From Flavobacterium sp. HTF (GTDB lineage: Bacteria; Bacteroidota; Bacteroidia; Flavobacteriales; Flavobacteriaceae), in NCBI RefSeq assembly GCF_003105115.1, contig NZ_QETH01000002.1:89433-153432 (forward strand): 64,000 nt of DNA, given 5' to 3'. A program made the position numbers and the translations under genes. How positions within the stretch are numbered: position 1 is the first letter of the stretch; every line of letters starts with the position of its first letter. Of this stretch, positions 54,494 through 63,168 are shown one piece after another. Under the pieces are notes generated by a model, which saw only the letters and a program-made list of their open reading frames with translations, was not told the DNA's origin and made no database searches.

Positions 54494-57400
54494 ATGAAAA
54501 AAAGCCTTAAATATATTGATGGAAACTCCGATAAATTCTGGGAAATCAAAGTTACCGGATCTGATTATACAGTGACTTACGGAAAAAACGGAACTTCCGG
54601 AACAACTCAGACAAAAAATTTTGCTTCAAATGAGGAATGCCTGAAAATGGCTGAAAAGATAGTTGCCGAAAAAATAAAAAAAGGATATTCTGAAACCGGA
54701 GAAGTGGATATTGCTGCTCAACCAAAATCAGCAAAAAGCAAAAGTTCTGATGAAGTTTTAGAAGAATACGACGCTATTATAAAATCCAAAAATATTAATT
54801 TATTATTACCTCTGCTGAAAGAAAAAGCAAAAGGCAATATTGAAGCCTTAAAAAAACACATCAAAAAATGTAAGCGTTACTGGATGACATATACTGATCT
54901 GACAAAAGATCCCGGTTATGTAAAAAAAGGCAAAAACGATTATGGCTGGGGAACACGTGGTGACCGCACTCAGGGTGAAATCATTACACTAAGCGCAATC
55001 GCCTTGTTTGACAAAACCGATATTAATTCGTGGGATGAAGCCTTGCATTTACTAAATGAATTAGACGACAAACCGCACGTATTAGATACTCTCCTTTGGG
55101 CAAAACCAAACTGGCTCGAAACTTTTCTTCTGGACAAAGTAAAAAGACAAGACTGGGTAAATTTTAATTATCATATCCTGCGCAATCTGGAAGAACATAA
55201 TTTACTGCAATTCAATCCCGAATTATATGCTTTGAGTTTAGCGGCAACCAATGAATGGCGCGCTAAAATGAAAACCAGAGCTTTTATCGATACCATCTTG
55301 AATGATAAAATAAGTTATCAGAGAGATATTCCGGAATTGTTTAATTACGAAACGATCCTTCATACTAACTTCTTTCGTGATAATGACAATCAAAAATATG
55401 ACGAATTCCAGACCTGGAGCGTGATTTACAAATCATTATTAGAAGATAAAAAAATGGATCGTGCTTTCTTTGTCGAAAATGCGATTCAGATTCAGACCAA
55501 AGAATGGAACAATAACCTGAAATCTTTTTTCAGAAAAAGATTAGACGAGTTTAATGTTACTCCGGACGAACTTATTATTTATCAGGAAAATATATTCAGC
55601 TTTTTTCACAATGCCTATCCTCCTATTACCAGCTTTGGTGTAGAACTTGTGAAAAAAATCTATGAGCATCCGAAATTCAAAACCAAATCGTTTCTCGAAT
55701 GGCTGGAACCGCTTATGATGCGAAACGACTGTAAAGCCGCGATAAAAAGTGTGCTGCCAATTCTGGAAAAACTGGCTAAAGCAAACCCAAAATTAAACAA
55801 TACCATTGCTCCGATTATTGCCGATGTATATGTGATTTCTGATTTGGCTTTGCAGGAACGTGCTTCAAAAGTTATTTTAAAAATTGGATCGCAAAAAGAC
55901 AAAGCGCTAAAAGAAAAACTAAGTTCTTATGTCACTTTAATGCAGGGAAATATCAAATCCGGCCTGACATCCTTTTTAGATCAGGAAGCGCTTACTATTG
56001 ACGATTCGGCTTTGGAAGAATATTATTTTGAGCCTAAAAAGGAATTATTGCTTATAGAAGAAGTACAGCTGCCAAAGGACTGGAATGATATTCTGTTTCA
56101 GGTTGGAAATTTTATTGGTTCTGACGAAATCCTGGATACCGAAATTCTGATGAATGTTTACATTCAGCAGCGGGATTTATTTCCGGCAGATTATACGGCA
56201 CAATTACAGCCTTATGAAAAACAACTTCAAAAACATTATTTTGAAGCCGTTCATAAAAATTATATGAAGTCTTTTTTACAGCAGAAAATTCCAAATATAA
56301 ATGGCAAATTCGACAGTACCTATAAACATTATTCAAAAGTAAATACACTTACTTTAATCAAATCATTATTAGAAAAAGTACAGCAAAAAATCGAATCCAA
56401 TTCGACTTTGCCCCTGCTTTCTTTCCCGAGCCATAAACCGTATTGGGTTGCGCCAAAGGTTTTGCTGGAAAGGGTTATCGAATATCAAAAAGCCAAAGAA
56501 GAAATTGATTATGTCGATTTGGCTATTGCCATGGCGCGTATGCCGAGAGAAAATACCGCAGAAGCCATTCCGTTATTAAATCAGGTTGAAGGCGAAATAA
56601 AACAACTTTTGTCGTTCTGTCTGGGTGTTGATGAAAAACTGAATTTAGATTCGACTTCTTTGTTTTCCAAACTTCTGGCAACGATGGGCAAAACGACCAA
56701 AGAAACCGGCAATTTATCTTTGTGGGCGGTTGCAGCCAGAACTTTTTATCCAAACGATACTTTTCCTGAATTTGAAAACACGTATTTAAAAGAAATTCCG
56801 TTTGTGGTTTCGCCATTTGTTCCTGAAATAAAATTTAAAGAAAAATGGAGCGAGTGGACAAATTATCAAACCAAAGAAAAAGAGCGGACACCATACTGGT
56901 ACGAATTAAAATTTGACCTGCCTTACTATAACAAAATTCCAAATTATTTGTTGTACAGCCAGGATATTTACAATCGCGGCAACAGCTGGGATTATTTGAT
57001 GAGTTATACCGGAAATACCTATTATTGGCACAGCATAATGCCTCAAAATGCAGATGCTTTAGCGTTAACCTTATTGCAGAATTGTGCAACTGCCGATGGC
57101 TCAAAACCGGAATTAAAAGGTTTTCTGGATGTAATACACAGACCGGAATTCAGATTTTCAGAAATTACACAGCTTTTGTTTGCTGCCTGTTTTTTTCTGG
57201 AAAAAAAAGATTTACGATTACTCGCTTCGGAGGTTTTGATTCATTTAATTGAAAGACAAGCTATTGATATCGAAATTTTTGCTCAAAAAGCAGCACTTCT
57301 GGCTTCTGAAAAATATGGCGTATTTTTACGTTTTTCTGATGCGTTAGCAACGCTGAAAGATATCTCGCCTTTGCACAACAGTGCGTTGTTTCAATTGTTT

Positions 57401-57586
57401 AATTCCTTTTTTGAAAATCTGGTTTTAAAAGAAAAACTGCCAACGAGTTTCAAAAAAATAGTAGAAAACTATGTTGATGTTTTGACGAAAACCAACCAGA
57501 AACCTTCGGAAAAAGCAATTGTTTTCTTTGAACAATGGAAAGATAATACCGCGCTTAAATCATTGATTAAGCAAATTTTAAAATAA
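54494..57586 (+). CDS. WGR-domain protein with large helical C-terminal region (DUF6493-like)
   Basis: 1030 residues, cytoplasmic. The N-terminal 75 residues are a WGR domain: KSLKYIDGNSDKFWEIKVTG, then the motif-like strand VTYGKNGTSGTTQTKNF. WGR modules bind nucleic acids or partners in PARPs and in MolR-type proteins. The rest is a long helical region with repeats of Leu-rich helices. The segment LLSFPSHKPYWVAPKVLLER and ARMPRENTAEA recall DUF6493. The SWIM-finger gene starts 5 bases downstream. In Escherichia coli, WGR (YehI) and SWIM (YehQ) proteins are encoded alongside MoxR-type ATPase and VWA genes, which are not present here. Confidence 0.75.
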   Translation: MKKSLKYIDGNSDKFWEIKVTGSDYTVTYGKNGTSGTTQTKNFASNEECLKMAEKIVAEKIKKGYSETGEVDIAAQPKSAKSKSSDEVLEEYDAIIKSKNINLLLPLLKEKAKGNIEALKKHIKKCKRYWMTYTDLTKDPGYVKKGKNDYGWGTRGDRTQGEIITLSAIALFDKTDINSWDEALHLLNELDDKPHVLDTLLWAKPNWLETFLLDKVKRQDWVNFNYHILRNLEEHNLLQFNPELYALSLAATNEWRAKMKTRAFIDTILNDKISYQRDIPELFNYETILHTNFFRDNDNQKYDEFQTWSVIYKSLLEDKKMDRAFFVENAIQIQTKEWNNNLKSFFRKRLDEFNVTPDELIIYQENIFSFFHNAYPPITSFGVELVKKIYEHPKFKTKSFLEWLEPLMMRNDCKAAIKSVLPILEKLAKANPKLNNTIAPIIADVYVISDLALQERASKVILKIGSQKDKALKEKLSSYVTLMQGNIKSGLTSFLDQEALTIDDSALEEYYFEPKKELLLIEEVQLPKDWNDILFQVGNFIGSDEILDTEILMNVYIQQRDLFPADYTAQLQPYEKQLQKHYFEAVHKNYMKSFLQQKIPNINGKFDSTYKHYSKVNTLTLIKSLLEKVQQKIESNSTLPLLSFPSHKPYWVAPKVLLERVIEYQKAKEEIDYVDLAIAMARMPRENTAEAIPLLNQVEGEIKQLLSFCLGVDEKLNLDSTSLFSKLLATMGKTTKETGNLSLWAVAARTFYPNDTFPEFENTYLKEIPFVVSPFVPEIKFKEKWSEWTNYQTKEKERTPYWYELKFDLPYYNKIPNYLLYSQDIYNRGNSWDYLMSYTGNTYYWHSIMPQNADALALTLLQNCATADGSKPELKGFLDVIHRPEFRFSEITQLLFAACFFLEKKDLRLLASEVLIHLIERQAIDIEIFAQKAALLASEKYGVFLRFSDALATLKDISPLHNSALFQLFNSFFENLVLKEKLPTSFKKIVENYVDVLTKTNQKPSEKAIVFFEQWKDNTALKSLIKQILK

Positions 57587-57591
57587 CGAAA

Positions 57592-58920
57592 ATGACAGAT
57601 TTAGAATATAATTATAAAGGGATTTCGACCTATAGCAAAACCAAAGGAATCAACAATCTTGTTCTGGCACACCAAACCGAAATTGAAGAAGTCAACAATA
57701 TTCCGTGTTTTTTCTGGGGAAGTTTGACCGATCCTTATGTTACGGCAAAATGCTGGAGCACGATTGCCAAAGTGGTTCGTTCGAGTTTTGGGCCTGTTCC
57801 GCCAAGTTTGCGTGATCCTATCGTTTCGGCAGGATCTGAAAGACTGCGTTTTGAAGGATTTTCGTCCTGCAATGGCGTTTATGTACGACTGGACATGAAA
57901 CCCGAAGCCATAGACGGCGAATTTATTGCCAACGGAACGACCAATGTCGATTTTAACGACCCAATGCTGAATGCCTTAAACGCCATTCAGAAAAACGAAA
58001 AAGTAACGCTTGCCGTTGGTCAGCAGGATGTTCAGGTGATTACCAGCAAAGCAAAAGTTACCGAGAAAAAAGTAACCCTGCCGATGCGCTGGATAAAAGG
58101 TTTAACGAGCGTTCAGCTTTATCTGGCCGATATGGATTTAAAGTTTGAAGTAAACAAAATCCAAACCATTCAATTGTTTCAGAGTCTGCCAAAAGGAAAT
58201 GTAAAAGGTGATTTTTTTATAACCAAAAGAGCCGGAAAATTTATGTTTTCGACTTTGGCAACGGCCGACAGCGTGAGAATTGGCGGCGTACAGCGATTAC
58301 GATTATTAGAAGGCATTTTGTCCATTGTTGATAAAATTTTTATTTATGAATCGTCAGACAAACAAACCTGCGCCGTTGTGGCCGAGTTTGGAAAAATGCA
58401 ATTGTTAATGGCTTTTTCTCCCGATTCTTACCGTGGGTTTTCTGGTGAAGGAAATGTACTGGAAACCATGACCGAAAACCTGCCAATAGAATGGGTTTAC
58501 GGATTAAACAGTTTACTGAAATCAAATGAAATGTTTGACCCAACGATGCTTTCTATAGAAAATGATATTGATTTTGGAACCATGGACAACCTGACTTCCA
58601 ATTTATCATCAATGGGATTGCTGGGTTATGATTTAGCCGAAAAAGCACATTTCTACCGCAGGCTTCCTTTTAAAACAGAACGTATTTTATCTCTGAATCC
58701 GAGGCTGAAAAATGCCAAGAAACTAATCGACAACGAAGACATCGAAATTGTAGAACGAAGAGCCAATTATATAGAAGCTAAAGTAAAAGGTTCAGGCGTT
58801 TTGCACAAGGTTATTATTGACAACACTTCGCAAAGATGCACCTGCGACTGGTTTACGGCTTATCAGGGCAAGAGAGGAATCTGTAAGCATATTTTGGGAG
58901 TGAAGATGATAGTTTCTTAG
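57592..58920 (+). CDS. SWIM zinc finger protein
   Basis: 442 residues, cytoplasmic. The SWIM finger is at the C-terminus: CTCDWFTAYQGKRGICKHIL, with the CxC...CxH zinc ligands. The N-terminal two thirds (1-350) form an unrecognised domain beginning YNYKGISTYSKTKGI and containing FFWGSLTDPYVTAKCWST. SWIM fingers bind DNA or proteins. The gene follows the WGR protein with a 5-base gap, so the two are likely partners, by analogy with E. coli YehQ and YehI. It ends at the terminator at 58946. Confidence 0.82.
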   Translation: MTDLEYNYKGISTYSKTKGINNLVLAHQTEIEEVNNIPCFFWGSLTDPYVTAKCWSTIAKVVRSSFGPVPPSLRDPIVSAGSERLRFEGFSSCNGVYVRLDMKPEAIDGEFIANGTTNVDFNDPMLNALNAIQKNEKVTLAVGQQDVQVITSKAKVTEKKVTLPMRWIKGLTSVQLYLADMDLKFEVNKIQTIQLFQSLPKGNVKGDFFITKRAGKFMFSTLATADSVRIGGVQRLRLLEGILSIVDKIFIYESSDKQTCAVVAEFGKMQLLMAFSPDSYRGFSGEGNVLETMTENLPIEWVYGLNSLLKSNEMFDPTMLSIENDIDFGTMDNLTSNLSSMGLLGYDLAEKAHFYRRLPFKTERILSLNPRLKNAKKLIDNEDIEIVERRANYIEAKVKGSGVLHKVIIDNTSQRCTCDWFTAYQGKRGICKHILGVKMIVS

Positions 58921-58945
58921 AGATTTACTTGTCTATTTATAAATG

Positions 58946-58975
58946 AAATCGCCCTATAAAAGGGCGATTTTTTAA
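58946..58975 (+). terminator. Rho-independent terminator after the SWIM gene
   Basis: AAATCGCCCT / AGGGCGATTT is a clean stem with ATAAA loop, followed by six T, 25 bases after the stop. Confidence 0.93.
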
Positions 58976-59012
58976 TTTAAAAACTGCAAATTGGTATTTG
59001 CAAAGTTGTTTT

Positions 59013-59291
59013 TTATTGATAGGATTTACTATTGAGACAAGCTTTCTGAATTTGCTTTTCTGTAAAAGGAGCTAAAGTCTCTAGGAGATTTCGACTGGTT
59101 CTTAAACAGCTCAGCATTTTTTGCCTTAAATGGATATCGTCGCCAAATTCGGTATGCATTAAAAGCTCGAAGACTTCCTGCAAATACATTGGCTGTTCTT
59201 TGTAATCTCCCTCAAACAATTCGTCTGAAAGGAAATTAATTACGGATGGCACTACATCACGGTGTGTTGGTTTTTGATTTTCTTTTGACAT
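59013..59291 (-). CDS. Small protein of unknown function (92 aa)
   Basis: 92 residues, cytoplasmic. It is helical throughout, with charged ends and an inner LQEVFELLMHTEFGDDIHLRQKML, ending EKQIQKAC. I know no family. It is encoded divergently from vgrG, behind a leader with large interleaved inverted repeats (59312-59454). Its start ATG has a well-placed upstream repeat and no better alternative. It could belong to the type VI module or be unrelated. Nothing points to a function. Confidence 0.6.
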   Translation of the reverse strand: MSKENQKPTHRDVVPSVINFLSDELFEGDYKEQPMYLQEVFELLMHTEFGDDIHLRQKMLSCLRTSRNLLETLAPFTEKQIQKACLNSKSYQ

Positions 59292-59311
59292 TTTCGAAAA
59301 TATTTAAACGC

Positions 59312-59454
59312 ACGAAGCCCTCATCTTCGGTTGTGTCAAAACACTACAAGGAGTGGAATTAGGGCTATCACTAGCTCCAGCAACGTGAATGAGGGCTCGT
59401 TTATGTTAACTTATTAACTAAGTTTCGGATTTCTCCTTGTAAAGTATTTTGACA
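59312..59454 (-). other. Interleaved inverted repeats in the leader of the 92 aa gene
   Basis: Two repeat pairs cross each other. ACGAAGCCCTCAT (59312-59324) pairs with ATGAGGGCTCGT (59389-59400) across about 65 bases. GTCAAAACACTACAAGGAG (59335-59353) pairs, with mismatches, with CTCCTTGTAAAGTATTTTGAC (59433-59453). In order L1-L2-R1-R2 this could form a pseudoknot or two alternative stems in a transcript leading to the 92 aa gene. The rest of 59455-59718 is AT-rich without a gene. Confidence 0.6.
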
Positions 59455-59718
59455 TTACAAAGATATGTTTTTATTTTAAAAAGAGAGAAAAAACTTACTT
59501 TTTTAATTATATAATTTATTAGAATACAAAGATAAAAATTATATCACTTAAAGACAGTTGTTTTTTTGTATGGCTCGTTTGCCTATTGCTTTCTCAATAT
59601 TTATTCCACAAACAAACTTATTCTAATATTAAAATACCGTTTGGAGGCTATCTAAAAAACCTTCCGACCATATTTTTAAACTAAACTTTATAAACTAACT
59701 AAAATAGAGGTTAAAATT

Positions 59719-61527
59719 ATGGCGCATTTTTCAGATCAGGTACATATTACGATTGGAGGTTTTACTCAAAACATTATTTATTATGATTTAAAGCTATCGC
59801 AAAAGATGGCAGATCATCATCATTTTTCATTTGTCTGGCAATACACAGGCAAAGCCGTTATAAAACCTGAAGATCAAGGCAAAGCTATAAGAAGTTATAA
59901 TGGAAGTGAAGTTATTTTCACCTTTAAAAGCTTAACAGGAATCAAGCTTATGAGTAAGGGAATCATAACCAAATTAACTTCGCTCGATTTAAATGGGAGT
60001 GCTGTTAATCTACAAGTAAGCGGGATAAGTCACAGCATTGTTTTAGACGACAGACCTAAATCCAGAACCTATCTGGAAAGAGGCATGGATGATATTGTTT
60101 TGGATATTCTGTCCGAAGGACCGACGGAGTTTTATCAAAGAGAAGCTATCAGGTCGACGTACATGAAAGAATTCTACTATATGGCTCAGTATAATGAATC
60201 TAATTTTAATTTTCTAAAAAGACTGGCTTCTCGATACGGACAATGGTTTTATTTTGATGGAATGCGCATGCAGTTCGGACAGACAAAAGCATCAAAAATA
60301 AAACTTATCAACGGAGCATCGCTGCATAGTTTTAAGATTGAGGTTAATATGGATGCACACAAAATTTCGTTAGGAGGTTACGATTATAATAGTACAGAAA
60401 ACATTCGAAATGCATCAGAACGAACTTCTGCCGGCAGTAAAGATAGTTTTGCATCTAATGTGGGGTATAATCAAGGAACCGTTACCCAGCCTGAATTGAG
60501 CTTGGGAGCCTATACCAACAATGCACAGAACAAACAAGAAATAGAAGAAATGGTAGAACTGCATACTGCAGGAAGGGATGCCAACAGTGTTTATTACAGT
60601 GGAATATCCTATTTCCCTTTAGGAATAGGACAGACATTTACAATTGTCAACCAAGCCGTAGAACATCATCTTTTGTGCATAGAAGTCATTCATCACTCAC
60701 AGGTACACGGCAATTATTCCTGCGAATTTAAAGCTATCCCTGCTGATGTTGCAGCACCGCATTACACCAATGTCTATGTTTTTGCAAAAGCAGAAACACA
60801 GCCTGCAAAAATAAAAGACAACAACGATCCTGAAGGTTTGGGTCGTGTAAGGGTTGAATTCTTTTGGGCAGCAGGAAGCAGATCAAGCCAATGGATGAGA
60901 ATGATCCAGCCCCACGGCGGAGCAGGAAAAGGTTTTTATTTTATTCCTGAAACTGGCGAAGAAGTATTAGTAGGCTTTGAAGGCGGAAATGCCCAGAATC
61001 CTTATGTGATGGGAGCACATTATAATGGGAAGGAAATGTCAGGTTATTATACTCCAAAAAATGACATTAAAGCCATTCATACACGTTCTGGGATAAAAAT
61101 CATTATGAATGATGCAGAAGGAAGTCTTTTAATTGAAGATCCAAGTGGTAACAAATATTTCATGGATGGAGATGGAAATACAACTTTAGATGCGCCTAAA
61201 AATTTTACATTAAATGCTGGTGAAAATATACATATAAATGCCGGTCAAAATATGAATACAAATGTTGGTCTCAATAAATCTAATGCTATTGGTGGAGATT
61301 ATACTGAAGCGATTACAGGATCTAAATATCTTACCATAGGTATCAATTTTTTGCTTACTGTCACCAGTAATATGTTTGAATGGATAAAAGGAAATAAAGA
61401 AACTGAGACAAAAGAAATAAAAGAAATGGCTCAGGAAGTGCTTTTAAATAGTACAGAGAAAAGTATAAACTTAAAAGCGTCTAAAGATATAAACAGTCAT
61501 AGTGGTGAAAATTCCAGAAATTACTAA
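59719..61527 (+). CDS. Type VI secretion tip protein VgrG
   Basis: 602 residues. It follows the VgrG/gp27-gp5 order: the N-terminal hub (ITIGGFTQNIIYYDLKLSQKM, then HFSFVWQY), a base-domain segment ESNFNFLKRLASRYGQWFYFDG, and the OB-fold RVRVEFFWAAGSRSSQWMRM. GFYFIPETGEEVLVGFEGG marks the OB/needle part, after which beta-helix repeats (about 455-600) form the spike. The protein binds the tip of the Hcp tube in Bacteroidota T6SS. A DUF2235 gene follows 3 bases downstream. No other T6SS structural genes lie in the window, so it is an orphan island or the core lies to the right. Confidence 0.9.
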   Translation: MAHFSDQVHITIGGFTQNIIYYDLKLSQKMADHHHFSFVWQYTGKAVIKPEDQGKAIRSYNGSEVIFTFKSLTGIKLMSKGIITKLTSLDLNGSAVNLQVSGISHSIVLDDRPKSRTYLERGMDDIVLDILSEGPTEFYQREAIRSTYMKEFYYMAQYNESNFNFLKRLASRYGQWFYFDGMRMQFGQTKASKIKLINGASLHSFKIEVNMDAHKISLGGYDYNSTENIRNASERTSAGSKDSFASNVGYNQGTVTQPELSLGAYTNNAQNKQEIEEMVELHTAGRDANSVYYSGISYFPLGIGQTFTIVNQAVEHHLLCIEVIHHSQVHGNYSCEFKAIPADVAAPHYTNVYVFAKAETQPAKIKDNNDPEGLGRVRVEFFWAAGSRSSQWMRMIQPHGGAGKGFYFIPETGEEVLVGFEGGNAQNPYVMGAHYNGKEMSGYYTPKNDIKAIHTRSGIKIIMNDAEGSLLIEDPSGNKYFMDGDGNTTLDAPKNFTLNAGENIHINAGQNMNTNVGLNKSNAIGGDYTEAITGSKYLTIGINFLLTVTSNMFEWIKGNKETETKEIKEMAQEVLLNSTEKSINLKASKDINSHSGENSRNY

Positions 61528-61530
61528 ATT

Positions 61531-63168
61531 ATGAGCATTACAAGAATAATTGGCGGAACACTTACAAAGGCCGCCACAGGAAATATAGACATCCATGCTA
61601 CAAATGGAGATGTTCATCTTGCTGCTACCACACAAAATAATTGGTATGGAGAAGAAAATGGTATTATACATCACGATTATGAACCTTCGCACTCTGAAGA
61701 TTCGATAAATAACCGTCTTGAATTAACATTGAATCTTTTCTTTGACGGTACAGCGAACAACAGAAATAATACAGAGGCAAGAGAAAAAAATACTTTTGCC
61801 TATCAGGAAAAATCGAACAAAAAGAATGATAGTTATGAAAATGATTATACAAATATAGCAAGAGCTTACGATGCTATTTCGATTAAAAAGCTTGTTAACA
61901 AACCTAAACCACTAAAAGTTTATATTGAAGGAGTTGGTACTACCGATTTGGATACTGATGATGCATTGCCGATGGGTATTGCACAAAGTGCCGGCTTTTG
62001 GAATACTGGTATTAAAGATAAGGTGAAAGTGGCATGTGAAAAAGGCTCTTTGGAAATAAAATATGCCGCCGATGGAAAACCAGTAGATTTATTAACTATC
62101 AATGTATATGGTTTTAGCCGTGGCGCGGCAACTGCAAGGCACTTTTTAGATATTACAAATATTTCTTATACGGTAAAAGTAAATAAAGAAGGATATTTTA
62201 TTCTCCCAGGCGATATGATGCCTATGAGATATCCAAAAAATGAAGACAAGACCAAACCTCCTTATCCGGAAAGTTTTGATGTTAAACTAGGTTATTTTGG
62301 CAGATGTCTTGTTAATAATGGTGTCTTTGAGATAAAAGATGTTTATTTCAATTTTGTGGGATTGTATGATACTGTATCATCTCATGGATTTAGTCATAAT
62401 AATGATGTAAAAGATTTAGGCCTGGACGCCGTAAAAAAAGCAAAAATGGTCTTTCAGTTATCATCGGCTGATGAATACCGGGAAAATTTCGATTTAACCA
62501 ATATACAAAGTGCAGGTTTAAAAGGTTTAGAATTAACATTGCCTGGAGTTCATTCAGATATTGGAGGTTCCTATCTACAAGGCGAGAAAGAACGATCAGT
62601 TGTATTTAAGGAAAACTATTTTTTTGGCACACGCGATAAGCATTTTAATTTTATACCCAATACTAAAAAGGCAGATGCTTTCAAGGAATTATTAGTAAAC
62701 GAAGGGTGGTACAAAAATGATGAATTGATTTTGGAATATAATGAAGATGATAGAATTGCATTTTTGGTAGGAACCCGAATTTTGGAAAATACGTATGATA
62801 AAATTGCACTGAATAAAATGATTATGGTTTCAAAACAATTTGAAGTTGTTTATGATGAAGCAAAAGAGAAGAAAAAAACCAATATTTCAGATCCCTTCAT
62901 TGCCAATGTATTTGAACAATTGACAAACTACAGCCAAGCGGTTATGACACATCGAAATGAGGCAATACAACAAAACAAGCCTGCGACGCAATACATAAAA
63001 GAATCTAAACAAATAAATTATCAGGATTATATCAATGATGACGATTTAAAAAAACTGCGTAATAAATACTTGCATTGGTCAGTAAAGGCAGATCAGTTTG
63101 GACTAGGTCCCAGATTTGATGAAGTTTTGCCTGTTGAAAAACGTAAAAGAGAAATACACAATGGATAA
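61531..63168 (+). CDS. DUF2235 phospholipase (Tle1-like) T6SS effector
   Basis: 545 residues. DUF2235 marks: FFDGTANNRNN near residue 70, the nucleophile motif GFSRGA (Ser of GxSxG), FVGLYDTVSSHG with the acid Asp, and PGVHSDIGG with the catalytic His. These are the Tle1 family triad, a phospholipase A-type effector delivered into rival cells. The N-terminal ~55 residues (GGTLTKAATGNIDIHATNGD) resemble VgrG spike beta-helix turns. It starts 3 bases after vgrG and overlaps the DUF2931 gene by 8. No signal peptide is present, as expected for spike loading. Confidence 0.85.
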   Translation: MSITRIIGGTLTKAATGNIDIHATNGDVHLAATTQNNWYGEENGIIHHDYEPSHSEDSINNRLELTLNLFFDGTANNRNNTEAREKNTFAYQEKSNKKNDSYENDYTNIARAYDAISIKKLVNKPKPLKVYIEGVGTTDLDTDDALPMGIAQSAGFWNTGIKDKVKVACEKGSLEIKYAADGKPVDLLTINVYGFSRGAATARHFLDITNISYTVKVNKEGYFILPGDMMPMRYPKNEDKTKPPYPESFDVKLGYFGRCLVNNGVFEIKDVYFNFVGLYDTVSSHGFSHNNDVKDLGLDAVKKAKMVFQLSSADEYRENFDLTNIQSAGLKGLELTLPGVHSDIGGSYLQGEKERSVVFKENYFFGTRDKHFNFIPNTKKADAFKELLVNEGWYKNDELILEYNEDDRIAFLVGTRILENTYDKIALNKMIMVSKQFEVVYDEAKEKKKTNISDPFIANVFEQLTNYSQAVMTHRNEAIQQNKPATQYIKESKQINYQDYINDDDLKKLRNKYLHWSVKADQFGLGPRFDEVLPVEKRKREIHNG

